Positions 35,736 to 47,079 of a DNA stretch of 64,000 bases are shown piece by piece; position 1 is the first letter of the stretch, and every line of letters starts with the position of its first letter. Below the pieces are notes generated by a model. The model was given only the letters and a program-made list of their open reading frames with translations. It ran no database searches and had not been told where the DNA came from. Source of the DNA: Lasiosphaeria ovina. Taxonomy: Eukaryota > Ascomycota > Sordariomycetes > Sordariales > Lasiosphaeriaceae. The stretch spans positions 1,178,001 through 1,242,000 of the forward strand of contig JAULSN010000008.1 of NCBI GenBank assembly GCA_033439765.1, given 5' to 3'. The translations under genes and the position numbers were made by a program.

Positions 35736-38700
35736 ACCAAACTGCGACAAAACCCATACCACATACCAACAATGTCGCCATACCGCCAGCGCCAATAACA
35801 CTACCACCGGCACGGCATAGCGATCGATAATTGCTGCGATATGATTGCTACGCAATAGCTTGTTAGACGTACATCTCATCTTTCCTTGTTATCTCTTCAC
35901 CATCAATCAGCGGTTCTCGGCATCCCAGCGACACTGAGCTTCCACATCCGTCAGCATTCTTATATATCCTTTCTCATCCTTGCCCTTGGCGGAACCAGTC
36001 AACATTCGTTCTTGTCAGCTTTGCTTTGCTTTTGCCTATTATCGGGCGGGTCGCTTCGTCTATTCTTATATCAGCAGCATTTTTTCTCTCCCCACCTTCT
36101 CGGACGTTTCGATGATCATCTTCATGTCAATCACGGCGTTTTGGGGGCGACGACGAAAAGAAAAGCATTGCATTCACGAGACTTCTAGGGACATACATAC
36201 AACAAAAGCGGACCAACAATAAAGGAGATCAGGAGTTTTGGGAGTCTGTTTTTCACGGCACGACACTCTCGTCTTCCTTTTGTTTTCCATCCCTGGAGTT
36301 TATATCCCTTGTAGTACATCTCCATCCAAAGACGAGCACACCACCACGAAGGCGACGGACGGCTGAAACGAAAGATAAAGCGAACGACCCATCATTAGGC
36401 ACGACCGAGACGAACATAATCACTGGTTTCCGGACAAAGAATTTTCTTAACTGAAAGTTTTTTTTCTTATCATCTGGGGCCAAGGACGGAAAAGAACACA
36501 TCATCGATTACAAACACCCTTTTTCCCCACTCTTCATTGCGGCGCCGCACTTCTTTTTGCTACGAACACGAAACTAGGCTTTGTCGAACACCCACCCACC
36601 CACCTATCTCTGGGAGGGAGGGAGTCCTTTGGCCTGTTCTTTCTAATGTCTCTGATCTGCGGCGTCTAATACTTCGGATCGGCTATTTTTCCTATTCCCT
36701 TTTTTCCTTAATTGGCACACGGCATACACGGATTTGGGGGGGGGGAGAAACTTGGACGGTATTTTCTGGCTTGGGAGGAAATTTTTCAGGCGGCCTTTTG
36801 TTCTTTTTTCCATTCTCTTTTTTGTTCACTTTCCATGCAGTCAGTCATCTACTTCCTACCTAGATGTCCCGCGCTTGACCTAGTCTTTTCTTGGGGCGGG
36901 TTTTTGGGACCAAGGTTCAAGAGAGAGAAGACATTTTTTTTTCTTGGGAGGGGAAGAGAGATAAAAAAAGGCGAAGGGGAGTCTGGATGTTTTTTTATCT
37001 CTCATGACGCAGTTTGGGGACTGGTTCATCTTTTTTTCTTTTCTTCTTCGTTTCATATTTCCTTTTTTTTTCAGCAACTGTTTAATGCATTTCGCTAGCT
37101 AGGGGGGGAGAAAAACAACAGCAACATCGGCGCATTCATTTGTGCTGTTTGTTTGTTTGTTTGTCTGTTTGTTTTGTTTGTGGGTTTGATGTTTGAGGGG
37201 AGAGGGAAGTTGAGGGAGAAGAGGCGGAAGTTCACGTCAGGCCGCCTTGGGACCTCAGTTTCCCTTGAAGACAACAACATCACCACATGAAAGACGAACC
37301 TCGAGAGGGGAAATGGGCGGACGGACGAGGGGTATTGTTTTCGGGATGGACCCCATTTTCTGTCTTCTTATCTTATTTCTCCTACGTAGGTAGCTAGCTA
37401 GCTGGCATTGCTTGCCTATCATACTCTAGTTCTTCTAATGATGTGTCCTTTCGTGATTGTGATGGTGATTGTAGTCGGAGGCATTGTAAAGGATCGAAGC
37501 AGAGTGTACTTTTCTGTCGACTATCCCACCTGTTCTCAACCCCAATCTAAATCCTCAACCCAGGACTCGAATGATCCGGTCATCGACCAATCAACCATCA
37601 AAATACATCCAATCTTGCCGCCTTTCCTGCGGTCCAGCATGTTTGCTACGGTTTTCTATCATGGTAGCAAACATCAGCTGACGACTGACTGGCTGGATGG
37701 CGGAATCATCCTGCGCATCGGACAGGGAGGGTTGTTTGGATGCCAATTGCGTCTATGCTTTCCAATCTCCACGTAATTGCTGCCATGGGATTTTCCAACC
37801 AAGACGTAAATGGCAGGTGTAGGTAGGTAGGTAGTTACGCTCTGGCGTCTCAATGAGGGAGGGCGGCAGCTTTTTGCAACTATCTAGTAAGAATTGTAAA
37901 GCTACATCTCTTTCGTGGAGATAGATCCCTAGCTTAGCAAAGAGCTCTTCTAAAGCAGATTTCATTTAATGAAGTCCTCACCTTCTTTCCAAGCTCTGAA
38001 AGACCTTAGGACCTACCTTCAGCTCTCTCTAACGGTTTTTCCACAAGGGGGGAGGCAATAGCTATCTATTTCAGAATTTTAGAGGTCTATCGATCTCTTC
38101 TCTACAGATATGTACCTATTAAAGACTTGTCATACCTGCCGGTTTCTTTAGACCAATATTTTCCATATTTGGTAATTAAAGTGTACTTTGACAAGCAGGC
38201 ACGCACCGCCGACAGAGAGGGCTAGCTACCGCCCGAACTAAGAAATACATAAATAAATAAACAAACAAATGAATGAACAGATTGCCACAGGCGATGGAAG
38301 ATTGTCCCACAATAAAGTCTGTCCTCAAAAAAAGCAACCTTTCCAAGCGCTCAACGGCTTGGATAGATAAACAGAGAGCTCTTGACTATCATGATCGTAA
38401 GCTGCTTTTCTGATCGACGCTCTAACCACAGATCCAGATGGTCGACTTCCTGATGATGATGATGATGTTGTATATATCTGGTCCGCACATGCCAGAAGAA
38501 AATGAAGCAGCATATAAGCAACTTGATGCTTGCTGGTTGGACTGGCCACTACACCACAAATTGACTGTTTGGGAACGACGTCATGAGAGCTTGTCAGACT
38601 TGGGAGGGATCAGTGACAGGGTTCGGGCATCCTCGTTCTTCCGGCTGCTTTGTTTGTTCCTGAGTCTAGAAGGAAAGGCTTCTGTTTTAGCTGGACACGA

Positions 38701-39027
38701 CGATCTTTTGGCGGCCTGGCGAGGATAGCAAACATTCATATAGATAGGCAGACAGGCAGGCAGGCATATAAACAAACAAATGAACCGACGGATGGAATAT
38801 CACACGTGGCGAAAAGGAAACAACACGCAAGGGCATCTACGAGCTGGGACGGCTCAAGGTGTTCTAACTAGCATTAGAAACATGGAAAGCTATATCCGTA
38901 TGTACCCTTTCGACAAACTCCTACATTAAATAGTATCCTTGATTTCAGACCAAATATCTACCACATTTAAACCAACGCCCAGTAGAGCTACCTCTTGGAG
39001 ACCATCTCTGGCACTCACGGACGCACA
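35736..39027. other. Intergenic, no supported gene
   Basis: Three-prime flank of the conserved protein and 3' flank of the acyl-CoA dehydrogenase, 3.3 kb. It holds T-rich and G-rich runs (36710-37080), a GTTT repeat near 37150, AAAT/AAAC runs near 38245, a GATGATG run at 38450 and GGCA repeats near 38755. A repeat copy lies at 37981-38125. Neighbouring minus frame 37753-37965 (70 codons) starts in that repeat and may be part of the same element. Confidence 0.5.
37981..38125 (-). repeat. Interspersed repeat, copy D (inverted)
   Basis: The reverse complement matches copies at 53936-54060 and 11245-11385: GACCTCTAAAATTCT, then a TAGCTAT core, CCTCC, GAAAAACCGTTAGAGAG and GGTCTTTCAGAGCTTGGAA in the same order. 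The left side continues into unmatched sequence with a 70-codon frame. Confidence 0.65.
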
Positions 39028-41192
39028 TCACAACTTCGATCCCTGCCCCTCTTCTCCTCGCGCTCCAGACAGCGGCGGGAGCGAAGAAGCGGAATACACT
39101 ATAGCCTGGTCCAAGCGCAGACCCTGCGCCGCATCAACAGCAACAGCAGCAGCGCCTGCAAACCCCTTCTTGGCCAAGTAGCGCTGGCACATGGCCTCGA
39201 CCTCTGGCCCCGGGTCTGCGACCGCATCCAGCACGAACAGGGCGGCCATCTGGATCTCGGCCAGGCGGAACACGAGTTGGCGGGCGTCGGGGAGGAGGGC
39301 GGGCTGGTCTTCGGCGACGAGGCGGGCGCGCAGCGACGCCCACTCGCGCCTGATACTCGCAGAGGCCTCGCCGCCAGAGGACGAGAGAGCGCTGTCGACA
39401 AGCCAGTCGAGGGCGGCAAGGCTGTCGCGGCCCGTGGCCGGGTGCTTGAGGGCGCGGAGGGTGTCGCTCGAGAGCACGTCGGTGGTGCCCTCCCAGATGG
39501 CGCCGACGCAGGCGTCGCGGAACAGGCGGGCCACGTTGAGGTGCTCCGACTCGGCGTTGACCAGGTACCCGACGCCGCCGAGGGCCTCCATGCAGCCAAA
39601 GACGAGCGGGACCACGTGCTCGCACACGTACGCCTTGTGCAGCGAGCTGAGGACCCGCAGCAGCGGGGCGACGAGGTGCGGCGGGGGCGACGGGGCCCGG
39701 GAGGTCTCGGTAACGGTGTGGTTCGGCGGGGATGAGGGCGGCCTCTCGTCCAGCCCGAGGACGTACAGCGTGTAGAAGACGAGCAGCATCATGGCGTGGT
39801 ACTCGGTCGCCGTGCCGGAGAGGGTACGCATGTGGAGGGGGTGGTTGGAGAGGGGCACGCGCTTGCCCTTGCCGACGCCGACCTCGCGGACTAGGGCAAA
39901 GGCCTTGGCCACGGCCAGGCTGCGGCCGAGGTAGGCGAGCGACGACACGGTAGTGTGGACGCGGGTGATGTTGAGAATGGTACTGATCTCCTGTATGCCC
40001 TTGCCCTCGTCGCCGATGAGCCAGCCGCGCATGCCCTTGAGCTCGAGCTCGGCCGTGGGAAGCGACTGGGTGCCGAACTTGTTCTTGAGCCGCTGGATGG
40101 TCACGCCGTTGAGCTCGGTGCCGCCGGGCCTGCCCGTGGCAGACACCAGCGAGGGGTTGTGGCGCCGCATGGGGGCAAAGAAGGCGCTCACGCCCTTGCC
40201 GGGCTGCGTCATGGCTAGTAGGATGGTGGCCTGTGAGTCGGTGGCGCTCGAGAACCACTTAAAGCCGGTGATGGACCAGGGCCCCAGCGGGATGCCCTCT
40301 TCGGGGTTCGCCCAGGGGGTGGCAGGGTTGCCGTCGCCGGCCGGGTATGGGTCGTAGGTGGCGACGGTCTCGGTCAGGGAAACGTCGCTGCCGCCGGTCC
40401 GCTCCGTCATCCATTGGCCGCTCGTCCAGGCTTTGGTCGAGTCGCGCGAGGTGAAGTGGTCGAAGGCGTTTTGAAAGACGCGGCGCTGTGTGGGCGTCAT
40501 GCTGCTGCTGTCCTGCTTGGCGAGGTGGCGCTTGAGAAGGCGGGCGGCGCCGTCCTGCATGGCTGCCGGACACAGCGTGTTTGCGCAAGACGCTCCCCAG
40601 AGATGGCACCTGGCAGTGTCAATGTTGTTGAATTGCTGGGTTTGTATTTTTACATAGTACCTAGTAGACTCACCTCATGAACTGGACCAGCCGGGTGTAG
40701 GGGCCATAGTCGGTGTCATAGTTGAGGGCAACAACACTGATACGAACTCGAGAACAAGGTCAGCAAGGTACCTATGGAAGTATGCAAGATGATACAAGGG
40801 ACTGGACTGGCTGACCCTTTCTCAAACCCAAAGTCCTGCAGCCTTTTCCAGCCTTCGGTGACGACAAGCTCGCTCTTGGGGTTCCCAAAGGCATCGCGGC
40901 CGTTGCCGCGTAGGTAGGGCTGGTTCTTTTCGGCGTCAGTCACATGGTCAAATATGTCCTGGGACAGGACATGGTCGCCCAGCTGCGCAGTCTCGGGTCC
41001 AATATGGTCGAGAAGCGACGCGGGAAGAAAAACTGCCAATTTTTTATGTTAATCAAAGTGCTAGTGTAGGTGGACTGGAATATACAAATTCGTACGTTTG
41101 GCCACGCGCTGCAGACTGGCGTCGTCGTGGAACTGGTTCTTGAGCACGGGCAGCTGCTGGAAGAAGCCGGTGTTAGAACTTGACGGCTCCAT
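39028..41192 (-). CDS. Acyl-CoA dehydrogenase (AidB-like) with peroxisomal PTS1
   Basis: Four exons on the minus strand: 41192-41096, 41032-40816, 40736-40674 and 40609-39028, all with GT..AG introns of 62-79 nt, giving 652 aa. The dehydrogenase core is clear: WMTERTGGSDVSLTET near residue 192 (FAD/substrate region), FKWFSSATDSQATILLA, a GDEGKGIQEI loop and YLVNAESEHLNVARLFRDA with GAIWEGTTDVLSSD near the C-terminal domain. The order and the TERTGGSD motif match the large AidB/long-chain-type subgroup. The last residues are GSKL, a textbook PTS1 peroxisomal signal, so matrix import is likely. It would act as a flavin dehydrogenase or oxidase on acyl-CoA or a related substrate; the exact substrate is unknown. 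The start MEPSSSNTGFF was chosen as the only ATG giving an in-frame first exon. It is divergent from the SNF2 gene across 657 bp. Confidence 0.9.
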
Positions 41193-41849
41193 ACCTCAGG
41201 TACCTAAAGAGGAAAGTAAAAAAAAGGATATGGCGAGTATAGCAAGCAAGGAAGCCGAATTCAGCTCACAGCTGCATTGTAGCAAGCAATAAAAACGAAT
41301 ATCTTCCCCTCAACCCGGCCCCGACATCTAAGCACCATGGTTGCATCAAAAAGGCCGTTACATAATTAAAGAGAAGAAGGGTCTCAGGACCAACAAGAGC
41401 CGACCGAGGCTACGGATACGCACGGCAGCCCGGTTCCATTTTTGCCCGTGACATGCTCCGCGGCAGTATTCCATGGCATGGACGCTCTTCCCTTCCTGGG
41501 CTGTCACTAGCGGGGCTTGGTCGAGGTTAGCTTCAGCTGGAACAGTCAGCGGGGCCCCACTGCACCTCCCCCACACCATCAGCGGAATAAGGCCGCACCA
41601 GTGCAACTCACAGGCGTCTATTTGGGGCCCGGGCAGCGGTCACCGTTGCGCACAGCTCTGCCGATTCACGTGAGTTCGCTCCCCTGCCGCGTCTTCGAGA
41701 GAGTTCCGCTTCATGCAACCAAAGTCAGGTGCCTATACGCCGCCAAATATACTCACACCTTACCTTCCTTACGCGACAACTTGCAAAGAACAAAAGCCAC
41801 GCCAGCTATCCCACCGACTACACAGCGGCGACATGACCACCCCTCGACA
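41193..41849. promoter_or_regulatory. Shared divergent promoter region
   Basis: 657 bp separates the start codons of the acyl-CoA dehydrogenase (-) and the SNF2-type gene (+), so both promoters must overlap or abut here. The frame of the SNF2 gene is open back to 41517, but translation from 41850 fits the leader and family better. No individual binding site can be defended. Confidence 0.6.
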
Positions 41850-44800
41850 ATGGCGGCGCTCGCAATCGAAATCTCGGACGGCGAGAGCATGAACATGACC
41901 CAAAAGCGCAAGCCAAGCCCCGACTTTGAAGAAAAGGTCGCCTGGACAGACGACGACGATAGCGACGGCCATGATTACTACCTAAACTGCAGACCAACGA
42001 AGCGCCGTGCCACAACCAAGAAAAAGGCCCTGGCAGACAAGAGTGCCAGCCGCACCCGTGGCGCCCGTGGTACCCGTGGCGCCCGTGGTGCCCGTGGTGC
42101 CCGTGGCAGACCCAAGTCGTCGAGAAATGCAAGTGCAATCTTGAGTGCCTCGGCCGACGGGGTCCAAGAGCCGAGCGCCCAGGACGACTATGCCGAGGCA
42201 CGCGTCCCCGAATATCTCAGACGGAGGCGCCAGCGCTTCGACAGAGACCGGACCGTACTCAAGGACGCAGGCTTGAAGCTGCCTCCCGACTACAACGACA
42301 TCTACTTCTCCGACGACGAGCGCCTGTCCAGCCTCGACGAGCGCCCCAAGTTCGACGTCATCAGCGGCATCAAGCCCTGCCGCCCCTACAAGGACATCGA
42401 GCTCGAGTACTCGGCCGGCATCATCCCCGCCCCAATCGCCCAGTACCTCCGCGACTACCAGATCGCCGGCGTCAAGTTCCTGCATCAGCGCTTTGTCTAC
42501 CAAAAAGGCTGCATTCTTGGCGACGACATGGGTTTGGGGAAGACGGTCCAGGTCGCCGCATTCCTCGCCGCCGCCTTTGGCAAGACGGGTGACGCGCGCG
42601 ACGCCAAGCGGATGCGGAAGATGCGCCGCGCCGGCGACCAGTGGTACCCGCGGGTCCTAATCGTGTGCCCCGGCTCGCTGATCCGGAACTGGAAGAACGA
42701 GCTCAACCGCTGGGGCTTCTGGCACGTCGATCTGTATCACGGGCCCGACAGAGAGGCCGTGCTGCAAACCGCAAAGGCCGGGAGACTCGAGATCATGATC
42801 ACGACGTTTACCACGTACCAGAAATCCCACGAGGCTGTTAACGACATCGAGTGGGACTGCGTCGTGGCCGACGAGTGCCACGCCCTCAAGGACCGCAAGT
42901 CGGGCATCACGCAAGCTATGGACCAGGCCAACTCGCTGTGCCGGATAGGATTGACCGGGACTGCCATCCAGAACAAGTACGAGGAGCTCTGGACGCTCCT
43001 GAACTGGACCAACCCGGGCCATTTCGGGACCCTGGCCGAGTGGAACAGCACGATAGCCAAGCCCCTGGCTGTCGGCCAGTCTCACGACGCCACTATCAAG
43101 CAGCTCAGCCTATCGAGGACGACGGCAAAGAAGCTGGTCCAGAACCTGCTCCCCGAGTTCTTCCTGCGCCGCATGAAGACGCTGATCGCCGACCAGCTCC
43201 CCAAGAAGAGCGACAAGGTCGTATTCTGCCCTCTGACAGACATACAGCGAGACGCCTACGAGAACTTCCTTGCCGGGTTCAACGTGGGCTTCATCAACTC
43301 CATCTCGGATCCGTGCCCGTGCCAGTCGGGCCGCAAGAAGGGCTGGTGCTGCTACAAGAACCTACCAGACGGCAAGAGCTGGATGTCGATCGTGTTCCCA
43401 TGCATAATGGTGCTGCAGAAACTGGCGAACCACCTGACGCTGCTCATCCCGTCCTCGTCGGACCCGCGCGACAAGCAGCAGCCGACCCTCAGGGCGCTGC
43501 AGACTTGCGTCCCGGACGAATGGGAAGAGCTCTACCGGAACCGGGACTCGATGCTCAGCCTGGCCAATCCCGAGTTTTGCGGCAAGTGGAAGATTCTGAA
43601 GAAGCTTCTGCGGTTCTGGCACGAGAACGGCGACAAGGCGCTCGTCTTCTCGCACAGCGTGCGGCTGCTGCGCGTGCTCCAGCACCTCTTCCACAACACG
43701 AGCTACAACGTCAGCTTCCTGGACGGGTCGCTGAGCTTCGAGGAGCGGCAGCGCGTCGTCGACGACTTCAACTCGGACCCCGGCCAGTTTGTCTTTCTCA
43801 TCTCGACCAAGGCGGGCGGCATGGGGCTCAACATCACGTCGGCGAACAAGGTGGTCATCTTCGACCCGCACTGGAACCCGTCGTACGACCTGCAGGCACA
43901 GGACAGGGCGTACCGCATCGGCCAGGTGCGCGATGTGGACGTTTTCCGGCTCATCTCGGCGGGCACCATCGAGGAGATTGTCTACGCGCGGCAGATCTAC
44001 AAGCAGCAGCAGGCAAACATTGGCTACAACGCGTCCAACGAGCGGCGCTACTTCAAGGGTGTGCAGCAGGACAGCAACCGGAAGGGCGAGATCTTTGGCC
44101 TTAACAACCTCTTCAGCTTCCGTGCCGACCAGGTCGTGCTGCGCGACATTGTCAACAAGACCAACATTGCCGAGGCCAAGGCCGGAGTCAATTTGACCGA
44201 GATTGAAGCCAAGGACGAGGGTGACGACGAGCTGGGCCTCGTCAAGCAAGAGGACGACGACGACGAGGGCGGCATGCGGCAGCTGGCCAAGATCCTCACG
44301 GCCGAGAACCAGAAGGAGCTGGTCCGCAAGGTCAACAAGCCCAAGACGGATGCCATCGCCGCCATCCTGGCCTCGGCCGGCGTCGAGTACACGCACGAGA
44401 ACTCGGAGGTCATCGGCACGAGCAAGGTCGAGGCGCAGCTCTCACGGCGCGCCGAGCTGGCCGCTGCGGGGGACGACGACTCACAAAGCCCTGGGGGGGC
44501 CGGCGACAACTACCTGAACAGCGCCCTGTTCGCCGACAGCCAGGCCAATAGCGTGCCGGGGTACGGGGGGATGAAGGCACACTACAAGTTCAACCCGCCG
44601 CTCGACGTCAAGCGCCGGCAGTTCTGCTCCATGGCGCGCGAGTTTGGCTTCGCGACGGCCACCGACTTTGCGCTCGTCGTCGAGAGCTGGACGCAGGAGC
44701 AGCGCCGCAACTGCCTAGACACGTTCTACCGGCTGCGCGAGGCCAGGCTGGCGGCCGAGGCAGAGAGGGACGAGATAAAGCAAGAGGGCGGCGGCGGTGT

Positions 44801-44993
44801 GGATTTCATGGACGTGGATGAGGCTGGGAAGCGCGAGGACGGTAGGGGTGTTGTTAGTAAGATAGAGAAGGTAGAGGAGGAGCGGTTCGAAGGGAAGACG
44901 GAGCCGCTTGCGGCCGGTGTCAAGACTGAAGAGAAGAAGACGCGGATTTTTTTGTATAACAATGGTGACGACGACGATGACGACGAGCTTTGA
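41850..44993 (+). CDS. SNF2-family DNA translocase, ERCC6L2/Hebo type
   Basis: Single exon, 1047 aa, starting MAALAIEISDGESMNMTQKR. An acidic/basic N-terminus contains a GAR/RGTRGARG repeat near residues 69-84. The SNF2 motor follows: Walker A DDMGLGKTVQ near 225, DECH box (VVADECHALKD) near 338, LTGTAIQN near 370, STKAGGMGLN near 651 and QAQDRAYRIGQ near 682. An insertion between the lobes carries a Cys cluster (CPCQSG...GWCCYK, about 487-502) that could bind metal. Downstream, YTHENSEVIGTSKVEAQLSR near 845 matches the Hebo domain typical of ERCC6L2. Members act in the nucleus in DNA repair, and human ERCC6L2 supports end joining; the same role here is inference. The C-terminus ends in an Asp run. 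The frame is open 333 nt upstream, but the ATG at 41850 follows a leader-like stretch. The nearest alternative family is Rad26/CSB. Confidence 0.9.
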   Translation: MAALAIEISDGESMNMTQKRKPSPDFEEKVAWTDDDDSDGHDYYLNCRPTKRRATTKKKALADKSASRTRGARGTRGARGARGARGRPKSSRNASAILSASADGVQEPSAQDDYAEARVPEYLRRRRQRFDRDRTVLKDAGLKLPPDYNDIYFSDDERLSSLDERPKFDVISGIKPCRPYKDIELEYSAGIIPAPIAQYLRDYQIAGVKFLHQRFVYQKGCILGDDMGLGKTVQVAAFLAAAFGKTGDARDAKRMRKMRRAGDQWYPRVLIVCPGSLIRNWKNELNRWGFWHVDLYHGPDREAVLQTAKAGRLEIMITTFTTYQKSHEAVNDIEWDCVVADECHALKDRKSGITQAMDQANSLCRIGLTGTAIQNKYEELWTLLNWTNPGHFGTLAEWNSTIAKPLAVGQSHDATIKQLSLSRTTAKKLVQNLLPEFFLRRMKTLIADQLPKKSDKVVFCPLTDIQRDAYENFLAGFNVGFINSISDPCPCQSGRKKGWCCYKNLPDGKSWMSIVFPCIMVLQKLANHLTLLIPSSSDPRDKQQPTLRALQTCVPDEWEELYRNRDSMLSLANPEFCGKWKILKKLLRFWHENGDKALVFSHSVRLLRVLQHLFHNTSYNVSFLDGSLSFEERQRVVDDFNSDPGQFVFLISTKAGGMGLNITSANKVVIFDPHWNPSYDLQAQDRAYRIGQVRDVDVFRLISAGTIEEIVYARQIYKQQQANIGYNASNERRYFKGVQQDSNRKGEIFGLNNLFSFRADQVVLRDIVNKTNIAEAKAGVNLTEIEAKDEGDDELGLVKQEDDDDEGGMRQLAKILTAENQKELVRKVNKPKTDAIAAILASAGVEYTHENSEVIGTSKVEAQLSRRAELAAAGDDDSQSPGGAGDNYLNSALFADSQANSVPGYGGMKAHYKFNPPLDVKRRQFCSMAREFGFATATDFALVVESWTQEQRRNCLDTFYRLREARLAAEAERDEIKQEGGGGVDFMDVDEAGKREDGRGVVSKIEKVEEERFEGKTEPLAAGVKTEEKKTRIFLYNNGDDDDDDEL
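42052..42105 (+). repeat. Coding minisatellite (GGTGCCCGT units)
   Basis: Nine-base units reading roughly GGTGCCCGT, repeated six times with small changes, encode RGARGTRGARGARGARG. It lies in the disordered N-terminus of the SNF2 protein and produces an AT-hook-like basic/Gly tract ending RGRPK. Confidence 0.75.
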
Positions 44994-45020
44994 CTTTTTT
45001 CCGTTTCCGTTTTTTTTTCC

Positions 45021-45047
45021 GGGGGGGGGTTTGGGGGGTTTGGGGGG
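45021..45047 (+). other. Potential G-quadruplex in the 3' UTR of the SNF2 gene
   Basis: Runs of 9, 6 and 6 guanines are separated by TTT, starting 28 nt after the stop codon. The 9-G run can supply two strands, so four G-tracts are available on the RNA-sense strand. Confidence 0.6.
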
Positions 45048-45680
45048 TTATTTCTGCTTTCCTTTCCTTTTTATACAGCTGTGCCTGTGGCGTTTTTAGA
45101 GGCCAGGAATTGATACCCTTGCTGCTGGTGCTATATTAGCACTGACACGATTTAATTCTCTGTTGCTATTTTGAATAGTGAACTTGAAGTGCTGAAACTA
45201 CCTGGCAAGTCAGGAAGGGGAGCTGAACGGCTCTTTTTTATTCTTCCTTTTGCCTCTGGCGGCCCTCCCGGGCCCCTGCGGTGGGCTGCTCGCTACGCTC
45301 GAAACCCGTTCTTTCCTTAGACCCCTAAATCGGAATTGTACGGAGTATATAGTGAAGTTATTACCAACCCGTATTGTCATAACAAAATAAACACAACTTC
45401 CATGCATGTATGTACCAGGGCACAACACAAGTCAAGCTATTAGAGAAAGAGCAGAGCAAACCTAACATGGTGTTTATTTGTTTATCTATTTACTATCCAT
45501 ATGGAGCAGAAATGGAAGGCAATGGGGCGGGTGTTAAATCACAATGACGGCCGATGTCGACAAACCCAGTGTTGGATCCCCGCTGAACCTCTACACACTG
45601 TGTGTCCATGGCCGGTGCATGTGACCGACTTGCCGAGTTTAGGTGCCCTGACCTGATACGTACGTACGTACCTACTCCGG

Positions 45681-45705
45681 GGAGGAGGAGGAGGAGGAGG
45701 AGGAG
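45681..45705. repeat. (GGA)n microsatellite
   Basis: Eight GGA units in intergenic DNA. A related but separate run lies near 24630-24650. Confidence 0.8.
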
Positions 45706-46220
45706 CAGCGGATCGGCCGAGGCAGTCCAGTCTAGTCCAGTCCCTGAGTCAGCCGACATCAAGAGGTGAATAGGCGCCGCTCAAGCGGGTGTTTTGCGCC
45801 TCCACGCGAGAGCGTTTCCTCCATAAGTGCACGGTGTGTGTTTGTACGGCACATACAGTGCAATGACGCATCTTTCACATGCCAGCCCAGCCCAGCCGCA
45901 CACCCGCTGGAGCGAGAGCGAGCGAGGCATTGAACGAATGGGACCTGACGAATGTGTGACTGGCTGCGAAATCGAATGGGATTCCGCAACCGGCCAGCAG
46001 ACAGACGTCTGTCCTTGGGCTAGCCGCCCATATGCCGAGACTTTCGTTGTAGGTTTTCTTGTTGTTTGGATTCCCAATGGCAACTGCATTTCTTTCGAGC
46101 AACAGCATCACTGATACGTGCAGGCAGTTTTGCAATTGATGCAGACTGAGGTTCTTTTGGCTCCATTTTGCAGTCTGGTCTGGAGGAGGCGTTTGATCCA
46201 TCCCCACTTCACTTTTGTCG

Positions 46221-46249
46221 GCTGCTGCTGCTGCTGCTGCTGCTGCTGC
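46221..46249. repeat. (CTG)n trinucleotide repeat
   Basis: Nine perfect CTG units in the intergenic region upstream of isocitrate lyase. No supported gene reads through it. Confidence 0.9.
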
Positions 46250-47043
46250 GGGGGAGGGGCTCTAGTGCAAAGGAAGGAGCTGCAGGGGTAGCAGGCTAGT
46301 CCAATGGGGAGAGGCCAAATTCCCCGGCATTCGCTCGGTAACTCGCGGAGGAAAGGGGGGGGGGACGTTCGTTCCCTTTGAGCCGAGCACATGCCTGCTT
46401 TTTCTTGTACCTTTCGGATTTTTGTTGCTGATGTATACACGTGTGTTGATCGAATCCGGCCAGCCGACGCAGGCAAGGCAGGCCAGCCACCAAGCATGGC
46501 AAGGCAAGACTGGACTTCAACGGACACGCGAGACGGTGGCCGCCACGACACGCCATTCCACGCCACGCCACGACGCGACGGCGAGGGTGGAGAATTGCAA
46601 GAGTGTCCAGTGTCAAAACACAGGGTTGCTTTGGGATGGGGAATACATGGAGAATGGATACTCCAGGGTCTGAAGGCAAAAGAGTCATTCACTCACAGTG
46701 CACTGCGTAGGACACAGTACTAGTGTGAGCAGCCGGCCGTATGGAGCCGCTAGAACCGATCTCTCCCGAGGATCCTCGTCTCGCGTCTCGCTCCCCGCCC
46801 GCCGTCGGCACGGTACGGCACTCGCTCGTTGCTGTCCAGTGTCCAGGCCTAGCCCGGCCTCTGTCTGTCTGTGTTTGTCTCGTGACTGACTAGTTCCCAG
46901 TGTAGACGGATACTCAGACAGACTAATTCTATTACTTAGGTGCTGCTGGACTACCTCTCCGTGTTCCTTCTCCCCTTCCCTTCTTTTCTTCCGTGATTCT
47001 CTCTTTGTCCCGACCTGCTCTCCCGTCCTCGACCGCCTTGATA

Positions 47044-47079
47044 CCCCTCTCCCCTTCCCCTTTCCCCTTTCCCCTTTCC
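47044..47079 (+). promoter_or_regulatory. C-tract leader of isocitrate lyase
   Basis: Five CCCC runs separated by TT/TTT or CT end about 27 nt before the lyase ATG. The complementary strand has four regularly spaced GGGG runs. It probably lies in the 5' UTR or core promoter. Confidence 0.5.

Noticed and set aside
34344..35879. Minus-strand frame of 511 codons
   Set aside because: Antisense to the low-complexity tail of the protein at 33153-35735. Its Arg/Val-rich repeats mirror the sense codons.
39134..40258. Minus-strand frame of 374 codons
   Set aside because: Out-of-frame shadow within the acyl-CoA dehydrogenase; GC-rich third positions keep it open.
42851..44104. Plus-strand frame of 417 codons
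   Set aside because: Out-of-frame shadow of the SNF2 gene in GC-rich sequence.
46108..46692. Minus-strand frame of 194 codons
   Set aside because: Contains a Gln run from the CTG repeat and otherwise random sequence; two other frames overlap it equally well.
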